Shown in pieces: positions 35,118 through 46,884 of a stretch of DNA of 64,000 bases. A model generated the notes under the pieces. It saw nothing but the letters and a program-made list of their open reading frames with translations, made no database searches and was not told the DNA's origin. The DNA is taken from positions 710,261,584 to 710,325,583 of the forward strand of contig CM062810.1 of the NCBI GenBank assembly GCA_031772625.1, in the 5' to 3' direction. Position 1 is the stretch's first letter. The number at the start of each line of letters is the position of its first letter. The stretch is from Pinus tabuliformis (taxonomy: Eukaryota > Streptophyta > Pinopsida > Pinales > Pinaceae). A program made the translations under genes and the position numbers.

Positions 35118-36104
35118 GTAAGGAATTTTCCACTTAGCACTGGAATCACCTTACCGTTTGTGGCTGGTATTGGGGTTGCTTATGTGCTTAGGGCAATGAT
35201 TTCGAAGGGTGTGGGCTATCGACAGTTCCTCATATTCATGGGTGTATAGATGTCTATCACCACGTTCCCGGTACTTGGTAGGATACTTGTAGAGCTCAAG
35301 CTTATCACCACCGATATGAGACAGATGGCCATGACTGAAGCTGCTGTGAATAACATGGTTGCTTGGGTTCTTCTGGCCATTGCCATTTCCCTTTCGGGAA
35401 CAGACAAGAACCCGGTCATACAAGTCTACGTTCTGCCCTGTGGCTTAGCATTTGTTATTTTCATGATGGTGGCCGTGAAGCCAGCCATGGCCTGGATTGG
35501 CCATCGTTCATCTGAAAATCAACCGGTGAGCGAAGAATGCGTTTGCTCTACACTTGCAGGAGTGCTAGCAGCTGGATTGGCAACGGATGTAATTGGGATA
35601 CATTCAATCTTCGGAGCTTTTGTGTTTGGTTTGACGATTCTGAAAAACGGCCCATTCGCATGGATTCCTTTTTGAAAAGATTGAAGACTTTGTGTCTGTC
35701 TTGCTGCTGCCATTGTATTTTGCCTCCAGTGGTTTGAAGACTAATGTCGCAACGATTCATGGAAGCACGGCTCCGGGTTTGCTTGTTTTGGTTATGGTGA
35801 CCGCCAGTGCTGGGAAGATTCTGGGTACGTTTTTGTGGCCATAGCCCACAAAGTGCCCTGTCGAGAAGCAATGACTTTAGGATTCTTGATGAACACCAAA
35901 GGATTGGTTGAGTTGATTGTCCTCAACATCGGAAAGGATAGGAGGGTCCTGAATGATGAAGTATCCGCGATCTTGGTGCTCATGGCTCTATTCACCACAT
36001 TCATCACCACCCCTTTAGTAACAGTTACATACAAGCCAACGCACGAAGGGTACCTGATTATTGGGCGTATGATTCATAAAAGAAGACGGGTTTTGTTGTG
36101 CTGA
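35118..36104 (+). pseudogene. CHX cation/H+ exchanger fragment, unit C
   Basis: Third CHX copy in several open pieces (35250-35675 and 35835-36104 are longest). It shows ITLPFVAGIGVAYVLRA, VLGRILVELKLITTDM, AWVLLAIAISLSGTDKN, TLAGVLAAGLATDVIGIHSI and [20 protein letters not shown]. Same truncation at both ends; more decayed than B. Confidence 0.9.
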
Positions 36105-36173
36105 AGAGTCAAGGGGTGACACGCTACATTAATTCTTTATTTCAGACATCCTTTCATAATCCTTACTTCAGAA

Positions 36174-36560
36174 ATGATGACTATCACATGCCCACACCTG
36201 AGAAATGATATACCCTCAAACAATATTTCGTTGGCTCCACAGAACTTTTTTTATAAAGTCCAATGCAGCGACACCGATGTTTCAACAAAAGACTTGACCA
36301 AATCATTCGGATTGGGCACATATGATTTTTTTTATACAACAGGAACAAGCTCAACAACCATTGCAGATGTAGCTACAACTTCCATTAGTACTTCTGAAAG
36401 ATATATCAGGCGAAACACTTCTATAACCCAGTGGCAAATACAGTATGGAGTAAATGAAGAGTATCACAATGTCTGTGCTGCGATTCAATTAGCTCGAAGG
36501 GTATGTTTGAAACTTATTCAGAGACAGAGGTCCTTGTGGGTGTTTCATGGCAATTGTTAA
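36174..36560 (+). other. unrecognised conserved ORF after CHX, unit C
   Basis: The longest version (128 codons) of the ORF that follows CHX in each unit. It adds a C-terminal part (VNEEYHNVCAAIQLARRV) not open in the others. Function unknown. Confidence 0.4.
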
Positions 36561-37640
36561 CACTGATGTATCTGGTGCTAATTATATAAATTGGTTTTAA
36601 ATGGCAAAAGAGAAGGTGAAAGGTCAAAAGCCCAATTAAATGAAGAATACCTACCACAGTCGAAAAATAGGAAACGATGGTCTATTTCTGACTTCAGTTA
36701 CAATTTCAAGGGATTCACACCTACAGATGTCACTTTTTCAGATCCGAGCAAAATGTAACACTGCTCCTTTAGCGATGTATGGCTTTTCATCTTCAGTTAG
36801 TAATGATTAAATCATCCCATATTCTGAGTCGATTCATTTTTTGATAGAGTGAGTCTATTTATTGTATAGAAAATTTTTGAAAAAGGGTTCTGAGTTCTGG
36901 CAAACAGTGGGAGAGCTGTGAAGGAAAACTTCACTGTACAGTTTTTTGACAGGGATTTAATGAAAAGATACAGCTCTGACTCCTGAGATTCTTGTGGTGT
37001 GAATTCAACATTTTTCTTTTCCTTTGTTTCATATGTAGCTTGTTATGTTTCCATTTCATTTCATAATCATTCCTAAATGAATATTTTTAAGTGAGAAAGG
37101 CAGAATCCAGTTTGCTACTCTGCCTTGGGAAGGTATTCATGTTTTGTGTTTTCTTCTGTTTGATAATGATTCATCTATTGCCCTTGTCAACCTCTCAACA
37201 TTATTTTCATTCCATATAATTTAAAAATTGAATGCTAAATTTATTGCCTGTCTTGCCTCCTGAGATAATCTGTGTCTCGGATTTAATCTCCCTACTCATG
37301 CTATTCTCGATCCCACGCTGCCCAGAAAACCCAGTCATTTATCAAATTACCCCTTTCCTATCCATTTACTAGCCTAAAATCAGTTCCCATTTTTAGTCAT
37401 CTCGCACCCGATTGCTCATTTTATCGAGATTGACTGGAGAGAGCCCTCTCCTGTCCTCGTAGGGCTAGCTACGAGGCTGAGCTTGGTTTGATGTTGCCTC
37501 GAGTTTTGCCTTCTTTCAGCCTGAGGCAGATTCGAGCGCTAACATAGTGGCGACCATACTGGGGAACGAAATGGTTTACTTGTAGATTGTTTTGCCCCAG
37601 TACATATCTCAAGTTCAGAGCTGATTGTTGATGGTGAACA

Positions 37641-39060
37641 ATGATCAGACATAAGAAGACGGCTGAAATCATTCACCTGGCGACTCCATTCACTGAAGAA
37701 TCCATGCAATCAGTCCTTCATGGTGACTCCACTGCAGAGGGATCAGTAGCTTTGAGATTTCTTAATATGGATCAGATTGCAAGAAGATACGCTCCCATGA
37801 GCCGAGATCACATCCCAGGTTTTCCAAATAAAATGCCCAAGGTAGATTGGTCAAAGAATTTGCCTGTGTTCAGAAATGTGGAAGGTAATGATGCTGCTCT
37901 TCATCTGGTGAAATTTCACATTCACGTGCATAAATTAAAGATCGATTTTCTTGAAGATTTTTTGATGAAAATGTTTATGGCTACTCTGGAAGAAGAAGCC
38001 CGATCTTGGTATGAAAGCTTGCCACTTGCTTCCATTTATTTTCTAAAGGATTTTCATTCGATATTCTTTGAGAAGTATAAAGAAACTTATCCATCATTAA
38101 ATCTAGTTCATGACTGTTGCAAACATGCTTGTACTTTTATGGAAAGCCTTGAAAAATATTACGAAGATGATAATTTCATGGATGACGAAATCATGGACGC
38201 ATTGTATGAAAATCCATTTCAACAGTCTACAAAACTTTTAGAGGAAACTTTGCAACAGGATCAAAATCAACAGGTTAAAGATTTCCACACGACCTAAAAT
38301 GATGAAAAAGGAATTCCTATTTCAGATCTGGTTGAAATAAAAGAGGATACACAAGAAAATGATGTTCCAATCTCAGAAAATGATGATTGTAAACCAGATC
38401 GAGAGATGGATTGTGATGAGGAAAAATATGTTGTTCCAGATCTCATAGAAGAGAATTGCATTGTTGAGGCTACCTCAAATGAAGAAGACAGAGTTACAAG
38501 CCTAACTGCCCTCATCTCATTAGAACACAACCTTCATTTGTGCACTTCAAGAATCATATGAAGTTTCTCTTCTTGTGATTAATGAATGTAATAAGGAACA
38601 TGAAAACCTGGCTGTCACATCATATGAAGATGACCTACAGCACATTCACACCACAGAAGATCAAAACATTCAGGATTTCCATTCAGATTCCTCTTCATAT
38701 GTTTCATGTGTTGAAATGTTTTTCCAAGAAGATATCTACTCATCTACCTGTTCAGAGTTTTTTGAAGCCTAGGAGCATACTTTTACTGAAGTGCATGATG
38801 AAGGAAGATCAGAAATTGATGCAAAGGACACCTTGTTTCTTCAGCAGGAAGAAAATATTCATGTTTTTCACGATCTAATTTTATTGCAGTCAGCAGTGAA
38901 GGTGATCATTGTAGTGTTCAGTGATGAAGGAGATCAGGTTAAATTAGATTTTTGGATGCCCAGTTACAAGTATCTACTATTGACCAGAAGATCCGATAAG
39001 AAGAATCAGTCAAGAAGCCATCTTCTTGATTGGTTACATTGGCATTTTGATATAGTTTGA
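37641..39060 (+). mobile_element. Ty3/gypsy gag fossil, unit C
   Basis: Third gag copy, from the ATG at 37641, with 218 codons open through the capsid-like core. It ends in the same C-terminal motif LLDWLHWHFDIV as the others. It is broken in the tail and slightly shorter overall than A and B. Confidence 0.87.
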
Positions 39061-40439
39061 TCATATATGGCCTTGTAAGAAACATGGGTGCCCATGTACT
39101 GCCACCAAGCTTTAAGTTTTAAGTCCAGGCCTTTGCCATTTTGAGTTAGTTTGTTAGAGTCAAGTTTCTCAATCATTTCAGTTTGCATTGAGTCAGTTTG
39201 AGTCAAGTTTCAACCAATAAATTGAGTCATGTTGGTTTGTCGAAATAATGGACTCCATAACCCAATGGACGAAGGCACTGCCTAGCTCTCCCAGAGATCT
39301 GATGTTCTTGGCACCTCCACGGAGCGGGAGCTGCCATCCCAATTGGAGCTAATGTTAGACTCAGTCTTGTTAGTCCTCTGTCAGAGTGGAATTCACCAAG
39401 GTTCATTTCTCGCCATTTGCAGTCATCAAATACCAGTTTGGTCAAAAAGAGTCATTTTAATCCTTGAGTCCAGGGTTTTGTCTGCCGAAGTGTTCACTAA
39501 TGCCTGCAGGCCTAAGAGAGCTTCAATAAGGTTTCACTTCAAGATTCACATTATTAATAATGTTGAAGGACATTCCTTCTTCAAAACTCTGTTTTGAAGA
39601 ATAATTGTTAAGTTTGTTTAATACATGATTGATAAGGTTTTACAGTTCTTCAGGCAGCCCTGCCCATCTTGCTGGGTTCAACAACTCCCATCCCTGCAAA
39701 ATGATCAACAGAAGAACCATCATTTCAGCGAAAGAAGGTCAGAGAAGGAAATGTTGAAAGGAGACTATGAGAGAGGTTCTGAGCCATTTAGGGGTTTTGA
39801 GGAACAATTATTAAAAATACAAGAATAACTTTTCAAAGTTTCATCATGAGAAATCACAATAATCAGGGTATAGGTTATGACAGGGGTCCAACAGTTGCAG
39901 ATTAACTTATCTTCAGTTGTAATGTACCAATTTTCTCCAAGGAAAGGTGTCTCAATCCTTCAACCATTGCACGAACCACATAAATTTCGTTGAGCTGCTA
40001 GCAATGTCATTTGTCTTGCTTTACATCGTTTATAGAGGATTACTTTCAGACTTCAGTATTAGATAGGTCAGCTTCATGGTGTAGTTCATCCTTCCTTTAT
40101 GTATGAGTAGGGAGTCTAGATGGTATGGTTGCTACACTTAGATATCTAACCCTTCAACTTCCTCCAGCAAAAATACTTCAAAATTACGATCGTTGCAATG
40201 CTTCAAGAAACTATCCTTACAAGGATAGCTCTACCAAGTGTACAAGTCAGCCTTCTATATAATAATGGTGTATTAGGTTTGGATCTTTATCATACCAGCG
40301 ACCACAGGTTTGAGACTGTCACTACGGGTTCAGATCACCACAGACCTTCATATCACCTCAAGTTCGGTCTGCTAGCACAGAATTCAGATTTTTTATAGAA
40401 TAATCACTGCTACAAGGAGATCAGGTTTCACAAATTTGG

Positions 40440-40976
40440 ATGTCACACAGGATGATTCATAAAGGGAAAATAGTCTCAGTTGAAGAGGAAAAGCAATGGT
40501 TGGAGGCAGAGTGCACACAACTTAGGAGTCTCGTTAAAGGCCTCGAAAGAAGAGTAGTGAAAACACAGAATGGTGAAGGAAATGAGGAACCCATAGCAGC
40601 TGTTGTCATTATGGCTTGCAATCGTGCTGATTACTTGGAAAGAACAATTAAATCAATTCTAAAGTATCATGTACCTGTGGCTTCAAAGTTTCCTGCTTTT
40701 CATATCACAGGATGGCCCAGATTATTCAGTGAGAAGCAAAGCTTTGAGATACACTTAGTTCGAATATATGCAGGACTTGGATTTTGAACCAGTACGAACT
40801 GAAAGGCCAGGAGAGTTGACTGCTTATTACAAAATAGCGAATCATTATAAATGCGCCTCAGAAAGCAATTTGTTCAGGATGCTGAATTTCTCTATCGATC
40901 AGACTTCTTCCCTGGACTAGGGTGGATGCTGACAAAGACTGTGTGGGATGAGTTGGCTCCAAAATGGCCCATGTAA
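40440..40976 (+). pseudogene. GnTI fragment, unit D
   Basis: Fourth copy. It shows IMACNRADYLERTIKSILKY, VASKFPAFH and, in a neighbouring frame, the [17 protein letters not shown] segment. Same internal gap and end as the others. It is followed by the CpG-rich linker, which carries an extra short duplication in this copy. Confidence 0.87.
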
Positions 40977-41009
40977 ATGAAGAAAACAAAGGAATCAAGG
41001 ATGAAATTG

Positions 41010-41165
41010 GCCAGCGCGGCGCATAGGATGACTGGCGCGGCGCACATGGGCTTTGCGACACAGTGGGCACGATCATCCAGTGCAAAATATACACTGGTGC
41101 GACGCACATGGCGTGCATGGTGCACATGGCGTGCGTGGTGCACATGGAAAATGGCGCGGCGTACA
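41010..41165 (+). repeat. CpG-rich linker repeat, unit D
   Basis: Counterpart of the linker in unit A. It holds one extra tandem copy of an 18-bp element (GCGTGCRTGGTGCACATG) not seen in A-C, showing that the block still expands or contracts. Confidence 0.75.
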
Positions 41166-41209
41166 ACCCCAAAATCACTAAATTTTGCCTTTTTTCCCTC
41201 AAATTGCAT

Positions 41210-42193
41210 AAGGAATTCGCCACTTAGTACTAGAATTACCTTACCGTTTGTGGCTGGTATTGGGGTTGCTTATGTGCTCAGGGAAACGATTTCGAAGGGT
41301 GTGGGCTATCGACAGTTCCTCGTCTTCATGGGTGTATCGATGTTTATCACCGCATTCCCGATACTTGGTAGGATACTTGTAGAGCTCAAGCTTATCACCA
41401 CCAATGTGGGATAGATCGCCATGACTGAAGCTGCTGTGAATAATGTGGTTTCTTGGGTTCTTCTGGCCGTTGCCATTTCCCTTTCGGGAACAGACAAGAA
41501 TCCGGTCATACCAGTCTATGTTCTGCCCTGTGGCTTAGCATTTGTTATTTTCATGATGGTGGCCGTGAAGCCAGCCATGGCCTGGATTGGCCATCGTTCA
41601 TCTGACAATCAACCGGTGAGCGAAGAATGCATTTGCTCTACACTTGCGGGAGTGCTAGTAGCTGGATTGGCAACGGATGTAATTGGGATATGCTCAATCT
41701 TCGGAGCTTTTGTGTTTGGTTTGACGATTCCTAAAAACGACCCATTCGCAGGGATGCCTTTTGAAAAGATTGAAGACTTTGTGTCTTTCTTGCTGCTGCC
41801 ATTGTATTTTGCCTCCAGTGGTTTGAAGACTAATGTCACCACGATTCATGGGAGCATGGCTCTGGGTTTGCTTGTTTTGGTTATGTTGACCGCTAGTGCT
41901 GGGAAGATTCTGGGTATGTTTTTGTGGCCATAGCCCACAAAGTGCCCTGTCGAGAAGCAATGACTCTAGGATTCTTGATGAACACCAAAGGATTGGTTGA
42001 GTTGATTGTCCTCAACATCGGAAAGGATAGGAGGGTCCTGAATGATGAAGTATTCGTGATCTTGGTGCTCATGGCTTTGTTCACCACATTCATCACCACC
42101 CCTTTAGTAACAGCTACATACAAGCCAGCGCACGAAGGGTACCTGATTATTGGGCGTATGATTCATAAAAGAAAACGGGTTTTGTTGTGCTGA
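41210..42193 (+). pseudogene. CHX cation/H+ exchanger fragment, unit D
   Basis: Fourth CHX copy (open pieces 40977-41414, 41421-41933, 41924-42193). It shows [58 protein letters not shown] and [20 protein letters not shown]. Same ends as in units A-C. Confidence 0.9.
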
Positions 42194-42522
42194 AGAGTCA
42201 AGGGGCGACACGCTACATGAATTCTTTATTTCAGACATCCTTTCATATTCCTACTTTAGAAATGCTAACTATCACATGCCCACAACTAACAAATGATATA
42301 CCCTCAAACAATATTTCGTTGGCTCCACAAAACTTGTTTTATAAAGTCCAGTGCAGCGACGCCAACGTTTCAACAAAAGACTTGACCAAATCATTCGGAT
42401 TGAGCACATATGATTTTTTTTATACAACAGGAACAAGCTCAGCAACCATTGCAGATGTAGCTACAACTTCCATTAGTAATTCTGAAAGATATATCAGGCG
42501 AAACACCTCTATAACCCAGTGA
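42187..42522 (+). other. unrecognised conserved ORF after CHX, unit D
   Basis: Unit D version, open for 111 codons from an upstream ATG overlapping the CHX stop. The shared core runs from MLTITCPQLTNDIPSNNISL to ERYIRRNTSITQ. Confidence 0.4.
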
Positions 42523-43631
42523 CAAATACAGTAAGGAGTAAATGAAGAGTATCACAATGTATGTGTTGCAGATTCAATTAGCTCGAAGGGTATGTTTGAA
42601 ACTTATTCAGAGACAGAGGTCCTTGTGGGTGTTTCATGGCACTTGTTAACACTGCTGGATCTCCCGCTAATTATCAAAATTGGTTTTAAACGACAAAAGA
42701 GAAGGTGAAAGGTCAAAGCCCAATTAAATGAAGAGTACCTACCACAGTCGAAAAATAGGAAACCATGGCCTATTTCTGACTTCAGTTACAATTTCAAGGG
42801 ATTCACACCTACAGATGTCACTTTTTTAGATCCGAGCAAAATGTAACGCTACTCCTTTAGCGATGGATGGCTTTTCATCTTCAGTTAGTAATGATTAAAT
42901 CATCCCATATTCTGAGTCGATTCATTTTTTGATAGAGTGAGTCTATTTATTGTATAGAAAATTTTTGAAAACGGGTTCTGAGTTCTGGCAAACAGTGGGA
43001 GAGCTGTGAAGGAAAACTTCACTGCACAGTTTTTTGACAGGGATTTAATGAAAAGATACATCTCTGACTCCTGAGATTCTTGTGGTGTGAATTCAGCGTT
43101 TGTCTTTCCTTTGTTTCATATGTAGCTTGTTATGTTTCCATTTCATTTCATAATCATTCCTAAATGAATACTTTTAAGTGAGAAAGGCAGAATCCAGTTT
43201 GCTGCTCTGCCTTGGGAAGGTATTCATGTTTTGTGTTTTCTTCTGTTTGATAAGGATTCATCTATTGCCCTTGTCAACCTCTCAGCATTCTTTTCATTCC
43301 ATATAATTTCAAAATTGAATGCTAAATTTATTACCTGTCTTGCCTCCTGAGATAATCTGTGTCTCAAATTTAATCTCCCTACTCATGCTATTCTCGATCC
43401 CACGCTGCCCAGAAAACCCAGACGTTTATCAAATTACCCCTTTCCTATCCATTTACTAGCCTAAAATCAGTTCCCATTTTTAGTCATCTCACACCCGATT
43501 GTTCATTTTATCGAGATTGACTGGAGAGAGCCTTCTCCTGTCCTCATAGGGCTAGCTACGAGGCTGAGCTTGGTTTGATGTTGCCTCGAGTTTCGCCTTC
43601 TTTCAGCATGATGTAGATTCGAGCGCTAACA

Positions 43632-44880
43632 GAATGATTCCCCCCCCCTCAAGAAGATTGTAGTAAGAGCCTAGACTAGGCTGGGGGTCAGGTTCTTGTG
43701 CCCCAATTGCATCCTCCTTCCCTGTGGCTGTCCTTCTATATTTTTTACAAGTTTTTTGGTCTCCTATAGCCTTGACAAGGTCTCTTGTAGAACGGTCTGT
43801 GCCCCCTGTAGAACTGTTTTTGAGTCTTGTAGTTCTACTTTTTCCTTCCATGTGGGAGATCTATGAGTCCCCCTTTCATAAGTGATAGGTGTCTTGGAAG
43901 GGGATTCCTTCCCTTGGGCAGAGGGTGAATCTTCAATAACAATAGGCACTTTAGAAGAAGGTTGAGGTTTCCCTTGTTTGATCCTTGTGCTCTTCCTAGC
44001 CCTGAAATACATTGAGGTCTGCCTCTTCCTCTTTTGTTTTGGTTTAATTGGGGTGTTGAGGCAGTGAGAGCAGTTGCTGCCTCTCTTTCTAGGGTCTTAG
44101 GAGAAACCTCTATCTTTTCTGCCCCTTTTTCTCCTCCTTCTTTATTTTTCTCTATCTCTGATTGTTTTGTTTCTTCCTGCCCTGTTTTGGTTTCTTCCTT
44201 CTTTGTTTCCTGTCCCTCAGTTTCTTCCCCTTCTCCCCCTTGTTACTCTTCCTCCTCACTATTAGAAGGACTGATATCATAGGTGAGGGCCTTCATGTCA
44301 TCTTCTGCTGTCATGTTCATTAAAATCTCCCATGCTATGGGGATTGTGAAGGTATGGAGGGCTTCTTCCACTAAGATTTTAATTAACCCATGGTGAGCCA
44401 GCTAATCTAGACCTCCTGCCTTTAACTTAATGCTGGAGCCTATGAGGGATTATAGAAGAAAATAGGGGATGCTGAGTTTCTGGGGTGTTGGAGTGTCCAT
44501 GCCATATCTCAGCTCATGGAGGATTCTAAAATGGTAGCCATAGACTATGTTATACCTCCCTTCACAGGAAATATATTTGATGATTTGGTAACTGACCTCA
44601 TTCCAATGGTATGGTATGCTTGTCCTTCTAATGCCATTTTTGTCTTCTACAGGATGTTCATTGTTTTGGAAGAAGTTTTTCTTGGCAGCCTGTCCAATGG
44701 GTTTTTCATCTTTTGTTCCAAGGCAATCCAAGAGGAAAGGAGGTAACCCTACTGATAAATTTTGGGGTGATTTCCATGGAAATTCCTCTAAAAGTGACAG
44801 TGGAATGGGTCCTTGAGTGAGAGACTTAAGAAAGGGAAAATTCCTGAGCAACTTCTTCATTAAACCCTCGGAATTTCTCA
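43632..44880 (-). mobile_element. unclassified retroelement ORF fossil, minus strand
   Basis: A minus-strand coding-like region abutting the array end. Readable parts include LMKKLLRNFPFLKSLTQGPI, then YHWNEVSYQIIKYISCEGRY and YGYHFRILHELRYGM with KLSIPYFLL, followed by a Glu/Lys/Gly-rich low-complexity tail (44012-43764 and flanks). The style (RYxxVYxYHFRILHELR) matches long uncharacterised ORFs of plant, especially gymnosperm, repeats and may be the same superfamily as 7354-9724. Broken in a few places. It ends at a C9 tract (43640-43648) next to the array. Confidence 0.55.
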
Positions 44881-45311
44881 AAAAATGACATCCAATCCTC
44901 ATATTGCCCCTATATATATTAGTCATCAGGCTCAAGCCATTGCACATTTTGAGGATATAGAAAGGTTACTTGGGGAAGACTATGTGCATGCATGTATGAG
45001 GAGATGGAACACCTTACCACACAGTCTGCAGATCAGGGAATATCATTCCCCAATGAGGATGAAAGAGGCATTAAGGAGAGTGCCAATGTACAAGCACTCC
45101 ATGCAGAGGTTGAAGGTCAATTGGATTGGCCTCAAATTGAGTCCCCCACTACTGCTAGGCATGCTAGAAGGCAGAAAAGAAGAAGAAGAGCAACAATAGT
45201 GGGAAGAGGTAGACAGGAAGGTAGGATTCTATGACAAAGAAGAGGAGACCACATCAGAAGCATGGGATGCTAGGGAGGCCACCAGGGCCATAAAAGATGA
45301 GGAGATGGACT
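44881..45311 (+). mobile_element. retroelement ORF fragment, plus strand
   Basis: Plus-strand readings look protein-like (AQAIAHFEDIERLLGEDYVH; then GFYDKEEETTSEAWDAREAT before a stop at about 45309), so this piece faces away from its minus-strand neighbour. It was probably joined by insertion or rearrangement near 44880. Polar, charge-rich, unrecognised. Confidence 0.4.
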
Positions 45312-45349
45312 AAGTTTCTTAGAGGATGAGCAACACTTTCAGTAGGGGA

Positions 45350-46346
45350 GTGATGATGAGCCTCATCAATGGGTAATTATATGGGCTCATTTTACCTCCT
45401 AACCTAGTCAAATCAACCATTCTCTTAGCTTATTGTATGATTTTATAATTATATTTATGCTTATAGAGTGAGTTGAGTTAGTTATGATGCCATGTGGTCT
45501 AATATGTGTTTAATGCAGATTTTTGATGAATTTTGTGGTCAAAGTCGAGGATCCAGTGGACAAATGGCAGCAATAACTCGAAGTGGAAAAAGGAGAGGAT
45601 TTATAGGAGGGAATCCCCCTCATTTATTACTCCCCACTTCGAATTCCCCTTCATTCAGCTCGGAGTATAGGCAACCAAGTCATGCATTAGCAGGCAACTG
45701 AGCAAGTGGAGGATAACTGATGTTTATCTCGAGTTTTGGGAGCCAAGCCTCCCTGATTTTGAGGAAGTTGTTGGTAGCTTCATTTGTATAAGTAGAGAGG
45801 CCTAGGGCCTCACTAGGGTTGGATTTTTGTTGGATTTTTTTTGCAGTTTTGCTTATGTAAACTCTGCTCAACTTCGAGCTTATTATCTTAATAGTTCATG
45901 TAATCTTGTTATTAGTTTTGAGAATAAAGATAGAATCTTTTTTGAGTTAGCATTGAGTTACCTCAGAGGGATGAAGCTCTTGGGTTAGGGCCCAATCCAA
46001 GTAGCAAAGCTCCTCTTTACTTGTATTTTTATGTTTTCATTTCAGTGTGTAGATTAGGCTCCTGTTAGATGCATTTCTTTTATGCTTAAGAATAGGTTGC
46101 TTTTGATGATTTAATAGTTTTCTTCCATTTGTGCTTTCTATAGTAGGTTAAGTAGTGATAAAGAAAAGATCCAAAAGGCTAGCAGCAGTGCCTTGGCCTC
46201 TCTTCCTCCCTTTGGGACAATGATTTGAGGCAAAGACCCTCTTGCTGCCCCAAAAACACAGATTTCCCTCCTTCATAGGACTTCTAGTGTTTGCAACTTT
46301 CTAGTTGGTTCATAGTCTAGTTTTCTTTACTTCAGAACTTCTTCAT
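45350..46346 (+). mobile_element. LTR-like segment
   Basis: Begins TGATGATGAG after a purine run (AGTAGGGGAG), carries AATAAAG near 45926 and ends somewhere around TTCATCA (46340-46346). Non-coding. I found no partner LTR, so it could be a solo or 3' LTR. The right boundary is a guess. Confidence 0.35.
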
Positions 46347-46884
46347 CATGCCCATTTCATTATTAGCAATAGTCTTCTTTTATGCTTTTATTTCATGCAG
46401 TGGTTATCAGCATTTCCTTTCATAGATCATAGTTTACTTTGATGCAAAAACTCTGTTTTTTTATGCACTTATTTCCTTGCTTGCTTGATCTCATTGGTTG
46501 ACTGTCAGTTGTTTATGTAGCAGATATCTTCTAGTAGCAGGTCAGCCTATCATCCATGCCATCCTCCATCTGATCCATTCCCTACAGGTCGCTCAAGTCT
46601 CCCCTCAATTCTGCCTTAGTTTCCTGCATTTTCCATAGACTTTCCTCTCTCTCCTCGAGCAAATCCAACCATCTTTCTCTCTCCTAATGATTCTTGGTAG
46701 ACCCTAGGTGCCCTAAAACTTCATTCCAACCTTCATCTTCCTTCTTCACCCACTCTCACACCTTCAAAATAGTGAAAACTACTCTCGACCTCCTCCTGTA
46801 GGACTCCTGTAGAATGTTGTTTTTCCTCCTGTAGATTTCCTGTGTCTTCCTGTAGATTTTCCTGTAGGCTTTCTTTTGAAGCTT
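46347..46884. other. non-coding stretch with CTCCTGTAG repeats
   Basis: No gene seen. From about 46795 to 46870 the motif TCCTGTAG(A/G) recurs six or seven times. The related TTGTAGAAC motif also occurs at 43785-43830. Confidence 0.55.

Larger units (their letters stand above)
33680..37544 (+). mobile_element. candidate LTR, unit C
   Basis: About 3.87 kb, with the same 3' end (GCTAACA) followed by the primer-site-like sequence at 37548-37565. The 5' end is placed by alignment to units B and D and is uncertain. Confidence 0.4.
13132..43631 (+). repeat. tandem array of ~6.1-kb gag/GnTI/CHX units
   Basis: Direct repeats in the same orientation. Using GCTGGGTTC as phase marker, units begin at 13132 (A), 27432 (B), 33599 (C) and 39671 (D). 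After removing the 8.17-kb retroelement insertion from A, periods are about 6131, 6167 and 6072 bp. D stops at 43631 after about 3.96 kb. Each unit holds GnTI fragment, CpG-rich linker, CHX fragment, an unrecognised ORF, an LTR-like end (GAGCGCTAACA), a primer-site-like sequence and gag. Units differ by about 2-4% by eye, so the array is older than the insertion in A. Confidence 0.9.
39752..43631 (+). mobile_element. candidate LTR, unit D (array end)
   Basis: About 3.88 kb ending in GAGCGCTAACA. Here the end is not followed by a primer site and gag but by unrelated DNA (GAATGATTC9), so the array finishes exactly at the LTR terminus. That is expected if D is the 3'-most LTR of a concatemeric element. 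Confidence 0.5.

Noticed and set aside
43631-43650. C9 tract read as polypurine tract of a minus-strand LTR beginning TGTTAGCGC
   Set aside because: In units A-C the same end is followed on the plus strand by a primer-site-like sequence and gag, which favours plus orientation; kept only as an alternative.
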